In this document: positions 1 to 6,000 of the stretch, in pieces
Layout of the letters: each line of letters opens with the position of its first letter
Numbering within the stretch: the stretch's first letter is position 1
Assembly (NCBI GenBank): GCA_021161305.1
Contig: JAGHAW010000049.1
Coordinates: 1 to 7,705, forward strand
Length of the DNA: 7,705 nucleotides
Source: Sulfurimonas sp.
GTDB taxonomy: Bacteria; Campylobacterota; Campylobacteria; Campylobacterales; Sulfurimonadaceae
Reading direction: 5' to 3'
Notes under the pieces: model-generated
What the model saw: the letters and a program-made list of their open reading frames with translations, nothing else
Told to the model about the DNA's origin: nothing
Databases searched by the model: none
Translations under genes and position numbers: made by a program

Positions 1-915
1 CAAGGTAAATTTGAGATTACAAATCCTGGTGGTTCAGCAGATGGTGATTATAGTATGAATCTTAAAATTACCTCTTTCTCAGATGTTAGCACAACAGAAA
101 ATATAAGATTTACTACCAATATGACAGCACTTAACTCTCTTTTGCCAGCAGGTAGTACAGGTAAAGCATTTTCACAAGCTTTTAATGCTGCAACACACTC
201 AAGTTCTATAGATATTTTTGATTCATTAGGCTCTAAACACACGCTTAGAATGGAGCTTCGAAAAACAGCACTAGATAAAGCTACGGGTAGTACATGGGAT
301 ATGAAATTATCTGTTCCAGAACCAGCATCAATAGATACAATAGCACCGTTTAATGAAAAAGATGGTTCTATTAGGTTTAACAGTGATGGTTCGTTAGCTA
401 CTTATAATCCGCCAAATGTATCTTTTTCTGGAAATAATGGTTCTGCACCAGAACAACAGGTAAATCTTAGTTTTGGTACAGCTAATGCCTTTGATGGGAT
501 GACAAGTTTTGATAGCAGATCTTCTACATCTGGAATAAGTCAAGATGGTTTTACTGGTGGAGATTTAGTTGGAATCAGAATCGATCAGAGTGGTACTTTA
601 GTTGGTTCTTTTAGCAATGGTCGCTCATTTGGTCTTGCTCAGATTGCTATGGCAAAATTTACAAATAATGAAGGTCTAGGAACTGAGGGTGGAAGTGTGT
701 TTATTCAAACTGCCAATTCAGGGGATGCGATTATTGGTACAGCTGCTACTGCCGGGCGTGGATTTATTCAGTCATCAGCTCTCGAAGCATCAAATGTTGA
801 TCTTTCAAGATCGTTAACTCAGCTTATCATCATACAAAGAGGTTTCCAAGCAAACGGTAAAACTATTACCACTTCGGATCAACTTTTAGAAACTCTTATC
901 GGATTAAAACGATAG
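1..915 (+). CDS. flgE: Flagellar hook protein FlgE, C-terminal part (5' end outside window)
   Basis: The reading frame is open from base 1, so the ATG at 55 is internal and the gene starts before the window; 304 residues are visible. FlgE polymerises outside the cell into the curved hook joining the flagellar rod to the filament. Numbering from the first visible codon, a hook D2-type segment (SSSIDIFDSLGSKHTLRMEL) begins near residue 68. A hook D1 signature follows, with GFTGGDLVGIRIDQSGTL and then SNGRSFGLAQIAMAKF and N-E-GL. The protein closes with the flagellar rod/hook C-terminal (D0) helix: SALEASNVDLSRSLTQLI, then QRGFQANGKTITTSDQLLETL. Ending only a few residues after that motif is normal for hook proteins. 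Alternatives such as FlgG or FlgF are less likely because of the D2 domain. The family call is firm; whether the genome has one or several flgE copies cannot be seen. Confidence 0.93.
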   Translation, partial: QGKFEITNPGGSADGDYSMNLKITSFSDVSTTENIRFTTNMTALNSLLPAGSTGKAFSQAFNAATHSSSIDIFDSLGSKHTLRMELRKTALDKATGSTWDMKLSVPEPASIDTIAPFNEKDGSIRFNSDGSLATYNPPNVSFSGNNGSAPEQQVNLSFGTANAFDGMTSFDSRSSTSGISQDGFTGGDLVGIRIDQSGTLVGSFSNGRSFGLAQIAMAKFTNNEGLGTEGGSVFIQTANSGDAIIGTAATAGRGFIQSSALEASNVDLSRSLTQLIIIQRGFQANGKTITTSDQLLETLIGLKR

Positions 916-938
916 GTGCCAGTTTTTAAACTGGCTCC
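915..938 (+). terminator. Possible weak terminator hairpin after flgE
   Basis: A perfect dyad GCCAGTTT (918-925) / AAACTGGC (928-935) begins 3 bp after the flgE stop. GG/CC can extend it across a T-T mismatch. Once a minimal loop is allowed, about seven base pairs remain. No T-run follows (the next bases are TAAAGAGTAACT), so it is a poor intrinsic terminator and may instead act as a 3' end-protecting hairpin. Its place directly after the last flagellar gene supports a 3' end role. Confidence 0.4.
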
Positions 939-954
939 TAAAGAGTAACTAAAC

Positions 955-976
955 TTCTCCCCATGTAAGGGAATGC
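955..976. repeat. Possible decayed copy of the GGGAATG/GTTCCC palindromic repeat
   Basis: The stretch reads TTCTCCCCATGTAAGGGAATGC. It keeps the GGGAATGC end of the repeat arms seen at 4773-4890 and a TCCC/GGGA stem (958-961 with 969-972), but the other arm is degraded. The match is short and could be chance; the copy at 1032-1061 only about 60 bp away makes it worth noting. Confidence 0.25.
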
Positions 977-998
977 CTACAGCAAATAAATTTTACGA

Positions 999-1004
999 TA
1001 TAAT
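999..1004 (+). promoter_or_regulatory. Candidate -10 box for the purT operon
   Basis: A perfect TATAAT lies at 999-1004 in AT-rich sequence, about 80 bp before the purT ATG. The -35 position at a 17-bp spacing (976-981, CCTACA) matches TTGACA only weakly. That is common in Campylobacterota, whose housekeeping promoters rely on the -10 box and A/T-rich upstream DNA. Transcription would begin near 1010-1012, placing the palindromic repeat at 1032-1061 inside the leader. Confidence 0.5.
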
Positions 1005-1031
1005 TTCTTTAGTAAAATAAACTCATTCACC

Positions 1032-1061
1032 CTCGTTCCCAAGCTCCTGCTATGGAACGAG
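1032..1061. repeat. 30-bp palindromic repeat (CTCGTTCC family) in the purT leader
   Basis: Perfect 8-bp arms CTCGTTCC (1032-1039) and GGAACGAG (1054-1061) enclose an inner AGC/GCT stem (1042-1044 with 1049-1051) and a TCCT loop, separated by a two-base mismatch bubble. The arms and AGCTCCTGCT centre closely resemble the unit at 4863-4890 in the flavoprotein gene. It ends 8 bp before the purT Shine-Dalgarno, so as RNA it would form a hairpin just upstream of the ribosome binding site. It is not a terminator because no T-run follows. Confidence 0.75.
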
Positions 1062-1083
1062 AAGAAGTAAAGGAATTATTCAG

Positions 1084-2247
1084 ATGCAATTTTCAGCTCC
1101 TCTAAAATCAAATTCAAAAAAAATTATGTTACTAGGTTCCGGTGAACTAGGAAAAGAAGTAGTTATCGAGGCTCAAAGACTGGGGCTTGAAGTTATCGCT
1201 GTAGATAGATATGAAAATGCACCTGCTCATCATGTTGCTCATCGCTCTTATGTTGTAAATATGCAAGACAGAGATGCTCTTTTAGAGATTATATATCGTG
1301 AAAAGCCTGATTATATTTTGCCAGAAATTGAAGCTATCTCTATTGATGCTCTTTTTAAAGCTGAAGCTAAGGGTTTCAATGTGATTCCAAATGCAGAAGC
1401 AGTAAGTAAAACTATGAATAGAAAAAATATTCGTACATTTGCTGCAGAAGTTTTAGATCTTAAAACTGGTCCTTACGAGTTTGTATCTACTGAAGATGGC
1501 TTAAGAAAAGCAGCTCAGCGTTTGGGCTTTCCTTGTGTAGTTAAACCTGTTATGAGTTCCTCAGGGCATGGACAAAGTATAGCAAGAACCATAGAAGATA
1601 TACCAGCTTCATGGGTAGAAGCGAAAGAAGCAAGAGGTGATGCAAGTGAGTTGATTGTTGAAGCTTTTGTTGATTTTGATTATGAGATAACCCTGCTTAC
1701 TGCCAGAAATGGGAAAGAGACAGTTTTCTGTGAACCAATAGGGCATGAACAAAGAGATGGAGACTATGTTTTTTCATGGCAACCGATGCAGATGAGTGAA
1801 GTAGCAAAGAAAAAAGCTAAAGATATGGCTAAGACTATTACAGATGGTTTAGGCGGTAGAGGGCTTTTTGGTGTTGAGTTGTTTATAAAAGGCGATGAAG
1901 TTTACTTCAGTGAAGTTTCTCCTCGTCCACATGATACAGGAATGGTAACGCTTATTACGCAGAGTCAAAGTGAATTTGCTCTTCATCTTCGTGCTGTTTT
2001 AGGACTTCCTCTTGGTTTTACTTTTTATGGAGATGGTGCAAGTGCGGCATTTAAGTCAGAAGTTCATAATTTTGCTCCTGTTGTAGATGTAGATGATAGT
2101 CTGTTTTCTGATAACAGTTTTGTAAGAGTATTCTCTAAACCAGAAGCTCACAAAGGCAGAAGACTCGCTGTTGCTCTTGTCTTTGATGAGGTTGAAAAAG
2201 CGTTAGAGAAGTCTCGTGAGTTGATTACAAAGATAAAAGACGCATAA
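1084..2247 (+). CDS. purT: Formate-dependent phosphoribosylglycinamide formyltransferase (GAR transformylase 2)
   Basis: PurT uses ATP and formate to formylate GAR to FGAR in cytosolic purine synthesis, a folate-free alternative to PurN. The 387 residues match the family's usual ~390 and show the ATP-grasp order. The N-terminal Rossmann-like motif is GSGELGKE (18-25), then VDRYENAPAHHVAHR (40-54) and PEIEAI (80-85). The central ATP-binding region has VKPVMSSSGHGQS (153-165), and the metal/active-site segments are FGVELF (262-267, E265) and SEVSPRPHDTGMV (276-288, E277). The loop that reads SSSGKGQ in E. coli PurT has His162 instead of Lys. The ATG is preceded by AAGGA (1070-1074), 9 bp away. 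It is the first gene of a probable operon; the next gene starts on the base after its stop. No other purine gene is visible nearby. Confidence 0.95.
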   Translation: MQFSAPLKSNSKKIMLLGSGELGKEVVIEAQRLGLEVIAVDRYENAPAHHVAHRSYVVNMQDRDALLEIIYREKPDYILPEIEAISIDALFKAEAKGFNVIPNAEAVSKTMNRKNIRTFAAEVLDLKTGPYEFVSTEDGLRKAAQRLGFPCVVKPVMSSSGHGQSIARTIEDIPASWVEAKEARGDASELIVEAFVDFDYEITLLTARNGKETVFCEPIGHEQRDGDYVFSWQPMQMSEVAKKKAKDMAKTITDGLGGRGLFGVELFIKGDEVYFSEVSPRPHDTGMVTLITQSQSEFALHLRAVLGLPLGFTFYGDGASAAFKSEVHNFAPVVDVDDSLFSDNSFVRVFSKPEAHKGRRLAVALVFDEVEKALEKSRELITKIKDA

Positions 2248-3171
2248 GTGAAGATAGTTCTACTTGATGCTTTGACTTTTGGAGAGACAGATTTAAGTGG
2301 TTTTGATTCTCTTGGCGAAGTTGAAGTTTTTCAAACTACACCAGAAGATGAGATACAAAAACGCATAACAAACTGCGATGTTATTGTTACTAACAAAGTT
2401 GTTATAGCTGATGTTCACATGCTAAATACACCAACGCTAAAACTTATATGTGTGGCAGCGACTGGTATGAATAATGTTGATTTAGAAGCTGCTAAAAAAT
2501 ATAATATCCAAGTAGAAAATGTAGCAGGATATTCAACCGATTCTGTAATTCAGCATACATTTTCAATCCTATTTTATTTGATGGGACACTCAAAATATTA
2601 TGATGATTATGTAAAAAATGGCTCATACTCCAAGAGCTCAATCTTTACAGATGTTTCAAAACCATTTTTTGAGATAAAAGGTAAAAAGTGGGGAGTTATA
2701 GGTCTTGGAGCTATTGGTAGTGAGGTTGCAAATATAGCTAGAGCATTTGGAGCAGATATTCTTTACTACTCAACAAGTGGAGTAAATCGAAACTATGATT
2801 ATCAGCGTGCTAGTTTGGAAACACTTTTGAAAACATGTGATATTATCTCTATTCATGCACCTCTAAATGAAAGAACCAATGATCTTTTAGATTATGAACG
2901 GTTGTTAACTTGTAAAGATGGAGTAACTATCTTAAATCTTGGTCGCGGTGGTATTGTAAACGAAGATGCTATTGCAAGAATAGTTGATGAGAAAAATATC
3001 TACTTTGGTCTGGATGTTTTGGTTTGTGAGCCAATGAAAGAAAATCATCCATTCTTAAGTGTAAAAAACAGAGATAATATCTATGTAACACCTCATATAG
3101 CTTGGGCTTCTGTCGAAGCAAGGGAGAGACTTATCTCTTGTGTTATTGAGAATATTTCATCTCTGAACTAG
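2248..3171 (+). CDS. D-isomer-specific 2-hydroxyacid dehydrogenase, glycerate dehydrogenase-like
   Basis: A cytosolic NAD(P)-dependent dehydrogenase that interconverts a 2-keto acid and a D-2-hydroxy acid; hydroxypyruvate/glycerate (HprA-like) is the likeliest substrate pair, though specificity cannot be read from sequence. Its 307 residues fit the family. The nucleotide-binding domain has GLGAIG (152-157). The catalytic set is Arg233 (in LGRGGIV), Glu261 (LDVLVCEP) and His283 (TPHIAW). After the second Rossmann strand the sequence is YYSTSGVNR (173-181), with Ser/Thr where NAD enzymes usually have Asp, so NADP use is possible. GTG is the start: it directly abuts the purT TAA (TAAGTG) and MKIVLLD is a natural N-terminus. 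No clear Shine-Dalgarno is present, suggesting translational coupling to purT. The 3' end overlaps the YqaA-like frame by about 20 bp. Confidence 0.88.
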   Translation: MKIVLLDALTFGETDLSGFDSLGEVEVFQTTPEDEIQKRITNCDVIVTNKVVIADVHMLNTPTLKLICVAATGMNNVDLEAAKKYNIQVENVAGYSTDSVIQHTFSILFYLMGHSKYYDDYVKNGSYSKSSIFTDVSKPFFEIKGKKWGVIGLGAIGSEVANIARAFGADILYYSTSGVNRNYDYQRASLETLLKTCDIISIHAPLNERTNDLLDYERLLTCKDGVTILNLGRGGIVNEDAIARIVDEKNIYFGLDVLVCEPMKENHPFLSVKNRDNIYVTPHIAWASVEARERLISCVIENISSLN

Positions 3172-3566
3172 CTCTATTTTTTTCTGCTTTTTTAGCAGCT
3201 ACGATTCTGCCTTTTAGTTCTGAAGTTGCATTTGTTATAGCTTTAGAATCAGATATGCCTCTGTTTAATGCTCTTTTGTCTGCTTCATTTGGAAATATTC
3301 TAGCAATAGTCTTTAACTATTTTTTAGGTTATTTGCTTTATGAAAAAACAAAAATAAAACTGTTAAAATCACAAGTTGGAAAAAAAGCGTATAGATATGG
3401 TCATGGTTATGGATATTATGCTTTGGTTTTATCATGGTTGCCGATAGTTGGAGACCCACTAACAGTTGTAGCTGGGCTTGTTAGGTTGAGGTTTGTTTGG
3501 TTTGTTTTAATAGTTGGGAGCTTAAGAGTAGCTAGATACTACTTTTTGGCACAGATTATTAATTAG
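3150..3566 (+). CDS. YqaA-like small membrane protein, start codon uncertain
   Basis: This frame encodes a hydrophobic protein of up to 138 residues resembling E. coli YqaA (SNARE-associated/DedA-like superfamily), an inner-membrane family of unknown function. The family block LSWLPIVGDPLTVVAGL lies at 3429-3479, near SLRVARYYFLAQ. The only ATG (3255) would give 103 residues and omit a conserved first membrane segment. Codons 3177-3230 read FFSAFLAATILPFSSEVA, matching YqaA's LFASSFLSATLLPGNSEV from memory. Between the in-frame TGA at 3147-3149 and 3255 there is no ATG, GTG or TTG. ATC at 3159 is a conceivable rare start, with a weak GAG-type Shine-Dalgarno in the dehydrogenase 3' end. The coordinates given are the whole open frame. 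It may also be a gene that has lost its start. The gap to the flavoprotein gene is 27 bp. Confidence 0.7.
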   Translation, partial: EYFISELALFFSAFLAATILPFSSEVAFVIALESDMPLFNALLSASFGNILAIVFNYFLGYLLYEKTKIKLLKSQVGKKAYRYGHGYGYYALVLSWLPIVGDPLTVVAGLVRLRFVWFVLIVGSLRVARYYFLAQIIN

Positions 3567-3593
3567 AAGTTTGAATTATTTTATAGGATTTAT

Positions 3594-5240
3594 ATGAAGA
3601 GTGATGTTTTAATTATAGGTGCAGGTGGAGCAGGTTTGGTAGCAGCTTTACATGCTTATGAATCTGGTGCAAAAGTAAGAGTTATAACTAAAGAGTATCC
3701 GACAAGAAGTCAAACTTGTATGGCACAGGGTGGAATAAATGCCGCACTTGGTAATGTAGGTGAAGATAGCGTTGAGGCTCATGTTCAAAATACTCTAAAA
3801 TCTGCTAAGTCAATAGCAAACGAAGAAGCAGTAAGACTTTTATGCGAGAGTGCATCTGAGGCTGTGAAGTGGTTGGACTCTATCGGTGTATGTTTTTCTC
3901 GAACTAAAGATGCAAAAATTGCTCAAAGAACTTTGGGTGGTGCTTCTGCCCCTCGTGCTTGTTATGCTCAAGACTATACAGGTCTTAAAATACTTCATAC
4001 TCTTTATGATAGATGCTTGGCATATGGGATTGAAATACTAAATGAGAAGTATTTGCTAGATTTTATAACTAATAAAGATAGTGTTTGTGGTGCAACTGTT
4101 TTAGATATTCGTTCCGGAGAAGTTGAGAGTTATGAGAGTAGTTCTGTTGTCATTGCAACTGGTGGTTATGCAAGGATTTACGACAAGTATTCAACTAACT
4201 CAACAGCTTCAACAGGAGATGGAATATCTGCGGCAATTAGAGCAGGTGCAAGGGTTAGTGATATGGAATTTATACAGTTTCATCCTACTGCCTTAAAAGG
4301 CTCTTCTATCTTGATTTCAGAGAGTGCGAGGGGAGCAGGTGGATATTTGCTAAACTCTAAGGGCGAGAGATTTACCAATGAGTTGGCTCCTCGTGATGAA
4401 GTTTCTCGTGCTATTCATAATGAGATGTTAAAAGGTGAAGATATATTTATTGATATTCGCCATCTTGGTGAAAAATTTATAGATGAAGAACTTCCACAAG
4501 AGAGAAAACTAGCAAAACTTTATGAAAATGTTGATCCTGTTTATGACCTTGTACCTATAAAACCTTCTGCTCATTATACTATGGGTGGGATAGAAGTAGA
4601 TGATAAATCATGCACAAAAGTCAGAGGGCTTTATGCTGTTGGAGAGTGTGCGAATCATAGAGTTCATGGGGCTAATCGTCTTGGTGGAAATTCACTTTTA
4701 GAGCTTGTTGTTTTTGGAAAACAGGCGGGAGTTAATGCTGCAAAATATGTTAAAGATATGAATGCTAGTATGCATTCCCACGCAGAGTATGGGAACGAGA
4801 AAAGTATGTGTTCCCGCTCGGGAGAGTGGGAACGAGTTTCCTCTTCTACTCGTGATGAAGAACTCGTTCCCATGCTCCAGCGTGGGAATGTTAATCCAGA
4901 GATTGATTTTTATAAAATAAGAGAAGAGTTAGGTAATATATTTTACAAAGATGTTGGGATTTCACGAGATAAAAAAATATTAGAATCAGTGCTAGTTAAA
5001 GTAAAAAACTACATAGCCCAACTACCTAAAATGGGTGTCAGTGACAAATCAAAAATTTATAATACAAATCTTATAGAGTTTTTAGAGTTTAAAAATATGT
5101 TGGAGTTGAGTAGGTTGATTTTAAAAGGAGCCATCTCAAGAGAAGAGAGTCGAGGTGCTCACTTTAGAGCAGATTTTCCAAATGAAGATGAAAATTTTGC
5201 GTCACATACCATAGTAGATAAAGATGGAGTAGTAGCATGA
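3594..5240 (+). CDS. sdhA: Fumarate reductase/succinate dehydrogenase flavoprotein subunit with in-frame repeat insertion
   Basis: Catalytic FAD subunit that interconverts fumarate and succinate; 548 residues. It has no Tat or Sec signal, so it is cytoplasmic. FAD-binding GAGGAGL is at 9-15. The flavin-attachment motif reads RSQTCMAQGGINAAL (38-52), with Gln40 where the FAD-linking His normally lies. Active-site equivalents are His230 (FHPTAL), Glu243/Arg246 (ESARGAGG), Arg267 (PRDEVSRA), His327 (SAHYTMGG) and Arg362 (GANRLGGNSLLELVVFG). Residues about 394-432 are low-complexity and encoded by palindromic repeats. They separate the FAD part (to Lys387) from the helical C-terminal part, which resumes at IDFYKIREELG and ends with ESRGAHFRADFP. 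Without them it would be about 509 residues. The ATG has TAGGA 5 bp upstream; the stop overlaps the iron-sulfur gene. FrdA, the periplasmic MfrA type and TfrA-like are alternative names; NadB is unlikely given the SdhB partner. Confidence 0.9.
   Translation: MKSDVLIIGAGGAGLVAALHAYESGAKVRVITKEYPTRSQTCMAQGGINAALGNVGEDSVEAHVQNTLKSAKSIANEEAVRLLCESASEAVKWLDSIGVCFSRTKDAKIAQRTLGGASAPRACYAQDYTGLKILHTLYDRCLAYGIEILNEKYLLDFITNKDSVCGATVLDIRSGEVESYESSSVVIATGGYARIYDKYSTNSTASTGDGISAAIRAGARVSDMEFIQFHPTALKGSSILISESARGAGGYLLNSKGERFTNELAPRDEVSRAIHNEMLKGEDIFIDIRHLGEKFIDEELPQERKLAKLYENVDPVYDLVPIKPSAHYTMGGIEVDDKSCTKVRGLYAVGECANHRVHGANRLGGNSLLELVVFGKQAGVNAAKYVKDMNASMHSHAEYGNEKSMCSRSGEWERVSSSTRDEELVPMLQRGNVNPEIDFYKIREELGNIFYKDVGISRDKKILESVLVKVKNYIAQLPKMGVSDKSKIYNTNLIEFLEFKNMLELSRLILKGAISREESRGAHFRADFPNEDENFASHTIVDKDGVVA
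4773..4890. repeat. Composite palindromic repeat element inserted in frame in the flavoprotein gene
   Basis: Three hairpins lie in 118 bp. Unit A (4773-4799) and unit C (4863-4890) are inverted copies of one another: the outer 11-mers CATTCCCACGC (4773-4783) and GCGTGGGAATG (4880-4890) are perfect reverse complements, as are GGGAACGAG (4791-4799) and CTCGTTCCC (4863-4871). Each folds alone: A through TTCCCA/TGGGAA, C through TTCCCATGC/GCGTGGGAA with one G-T pair and a TCCA loop. Unit B (4810-4833) has a 10-bp stem GTTCCCGCTC/GAGTGGGAAC with one G-T pair and a GGGA loop. No stop codon occurs in the host frame, and the extra length is close to 39 codons. It is related to the intergenic copy at 1032-1061. 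No transposase is present, so it is probably moved in trans; that is an inference. Confidence 0.85.
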
Positions 5241-5938
5241 AAATTTCAATTCAAAGAGAAGATATACAAGAGTATGAAGTTAATATGCAAGATGCTACGC
5301 TTTTAACTGTTTTAAATGAGATAAAATCCAAACAAGATGCCACACTAACCTTTGCTAGTGGGTGTAGAAGTGGTGTTTGTGGAAGTTGTTCTGTTCGCGT
5401 AAATGGTAGAGAGGTCTTGGCATGTGGACATAAAGTCCAAGATGGTGATTTTGTGGAGCCTCTTAAAAACTCTCCTATTATTCGTGATTTGGTTGTAAAT
5501 ATGGATAGAGCTTATAACTTTAATTTTAAAGCAAAAGCTTGGTTAAATCCACACATCAATACGCCTTCAATAACCCAAGAAGATGAAAAGATTAACGAGA
5601 TTCAAAGTGATTGTATCTTGTGTGGTTCATGTTATAGTGTTTGCCCTGTTTATGCAGTTAATGATGAGTTCTTAGGACCATTTTCACTAACTAGAGTTTG
5701 GAAATATGTTAGTGATAAACGAGAGGGTAAGAGTGACTCAAAGATAGAAAATATTCAGACAAACGGTGTTTGGGATTGTACTTTGTGTAATGAATGTAGC
5801 CTTGTTTGCCCACAAGGAATCTCAAGTAAATTAGATATAGAAAAACTTCGTTCAAAATCTGTAATGGCTGGATATAGTGACCCAAACTTTGCTAACTTTG
5901 GCGGTGGGTTTGGTTTTGATGGAAGCCCTAGTTTTTAA
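5237..5938 (+). CDS. sdhB: Fumarate reductase/succinate dehydrogenase iron-sulfur subunit, extra-cysteine (type-E-like)
   Basis: Electron-transfer subunit partnering the flavoprotein; 233 residues. The N-terminal ferredoxin domain binds [2Fe-2S] through Cys43, Cys48, Cys51 (CRSGVCGSC) and Cys63. The C-terminal domain has CILCGSCYSVCP (Cys126, 129, 132, 136) and CTLCNECSLVCPQGI (Cys181, 184, 187, 191). In classical SdhB/FrdB the position of Cys184 is non-Cys, giving a [3Fe-4S] centre. An added Cys there is the mark of type-E enzymes and permits a second [4Fe-4S] cluster. The C-terminus is glycine/aromatic-rich (NFGGGFGFDGSPSF), with no recognised role. There is no CCG (HdrB-like) extension. 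The ATG overlaps the flavoprotein stop (ATGA), with GGAG at 5226-5229, so the two are translationally coupled and probably made in equal amounts. Neither a membrane anchor nor SdhE follows. frdB is an equally good name. Confidence 0.92.
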   Translation: MKISIQREDIQEYEVNMQDATLLTVLNEIKSKQDATLTFASGCRSGVCGSCSVRVNGREVLACGHKVQDGDFVEPLKNSPIIRDLVVNMDRAYNFNFKAKAWLNPHINTPSITQEDEKINEIQSDCILCGSCYSVCPVYAVNDEFLGPFSLTRVWKYVSDKREGKSDSKIENIQTNGVWDCTLCNECSLVCPQGISSKLDIEKLRSKSVMAGYSDPNFANFGGGFGFDGSPSF

Positions 5939-5965
5939 TAAAATAACTAACACACTTTTAAAATA

Positions 5966-5974
5966 TGTTATAAT
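5966..5974 (+). promoter_or_regulatory. Extended -10 promoter P1 for yajQ
   Basis: The sequence TGTTATAAT is a perfect extended -10 (TG-n-TATAAT) in very AT-rich DNA, 28 bp after the iron-sulfur gene stop. Transcription would begin near 5981, giving a leader of about 150 nt. There is no convincing -35, as is usual in this phylum. Confidence 0.55.
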
Positions 5975-5986
5975 AACTCAAATATT

Positions 5987-5995
5987 TGTTATAAA
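5987..5995 (+). promoter_or_regulatory. Second extended -10 promoter P2 for yajQ
   Basis: TGTTATAAA repeats the P1 box exactly 21 bp downstream, two helical turns, as part of a near-repeat (ATATGTTATAA / TATTTGTTATAA). Transcription would begin near 6002, at the edge of the structured leader. It is weaker than P1 by one consensus base. Confidence 0.4.
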
Positions 5996-6000
5996 ATAAA

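Noticed and set aside
48..242. Minus-strand open frame of 64 codons inside flgE
   Set aside because: It is a shadow of the conserved hook gene on the other strand.
3150..3171. Programmed -1 frameshift fusing the dehydrogenase to the YqaA-like frame
   Set aside because: The frames overlap in the right direction, but there is no slippery heptamer or downstream pseudoknot, and the dehydrogenase already has a normal C-terminus.
3175..3198. T-rich stretch with a CTGCT/AGCAG hairpin as a terminator after the dehydrogenase
   Set aside because: The T-run precedes the 5-bp stem instead of following it, and the stretch encodes the first YqaA membrane helix.
4664..4873. Minus-strand open frame of 69 codons opposite the flavoprotein gene
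   Set aside because: It lies antisense to conserved coding sequence and is kept open mainly by the palindromic repeats; no ribosome site or family resemblance.
4773..4890. CRISPR array reading of the three repeats
   Set aside because: The units are alternately inverted, of differing length and without regular spacers, and they lie within coding sequence.
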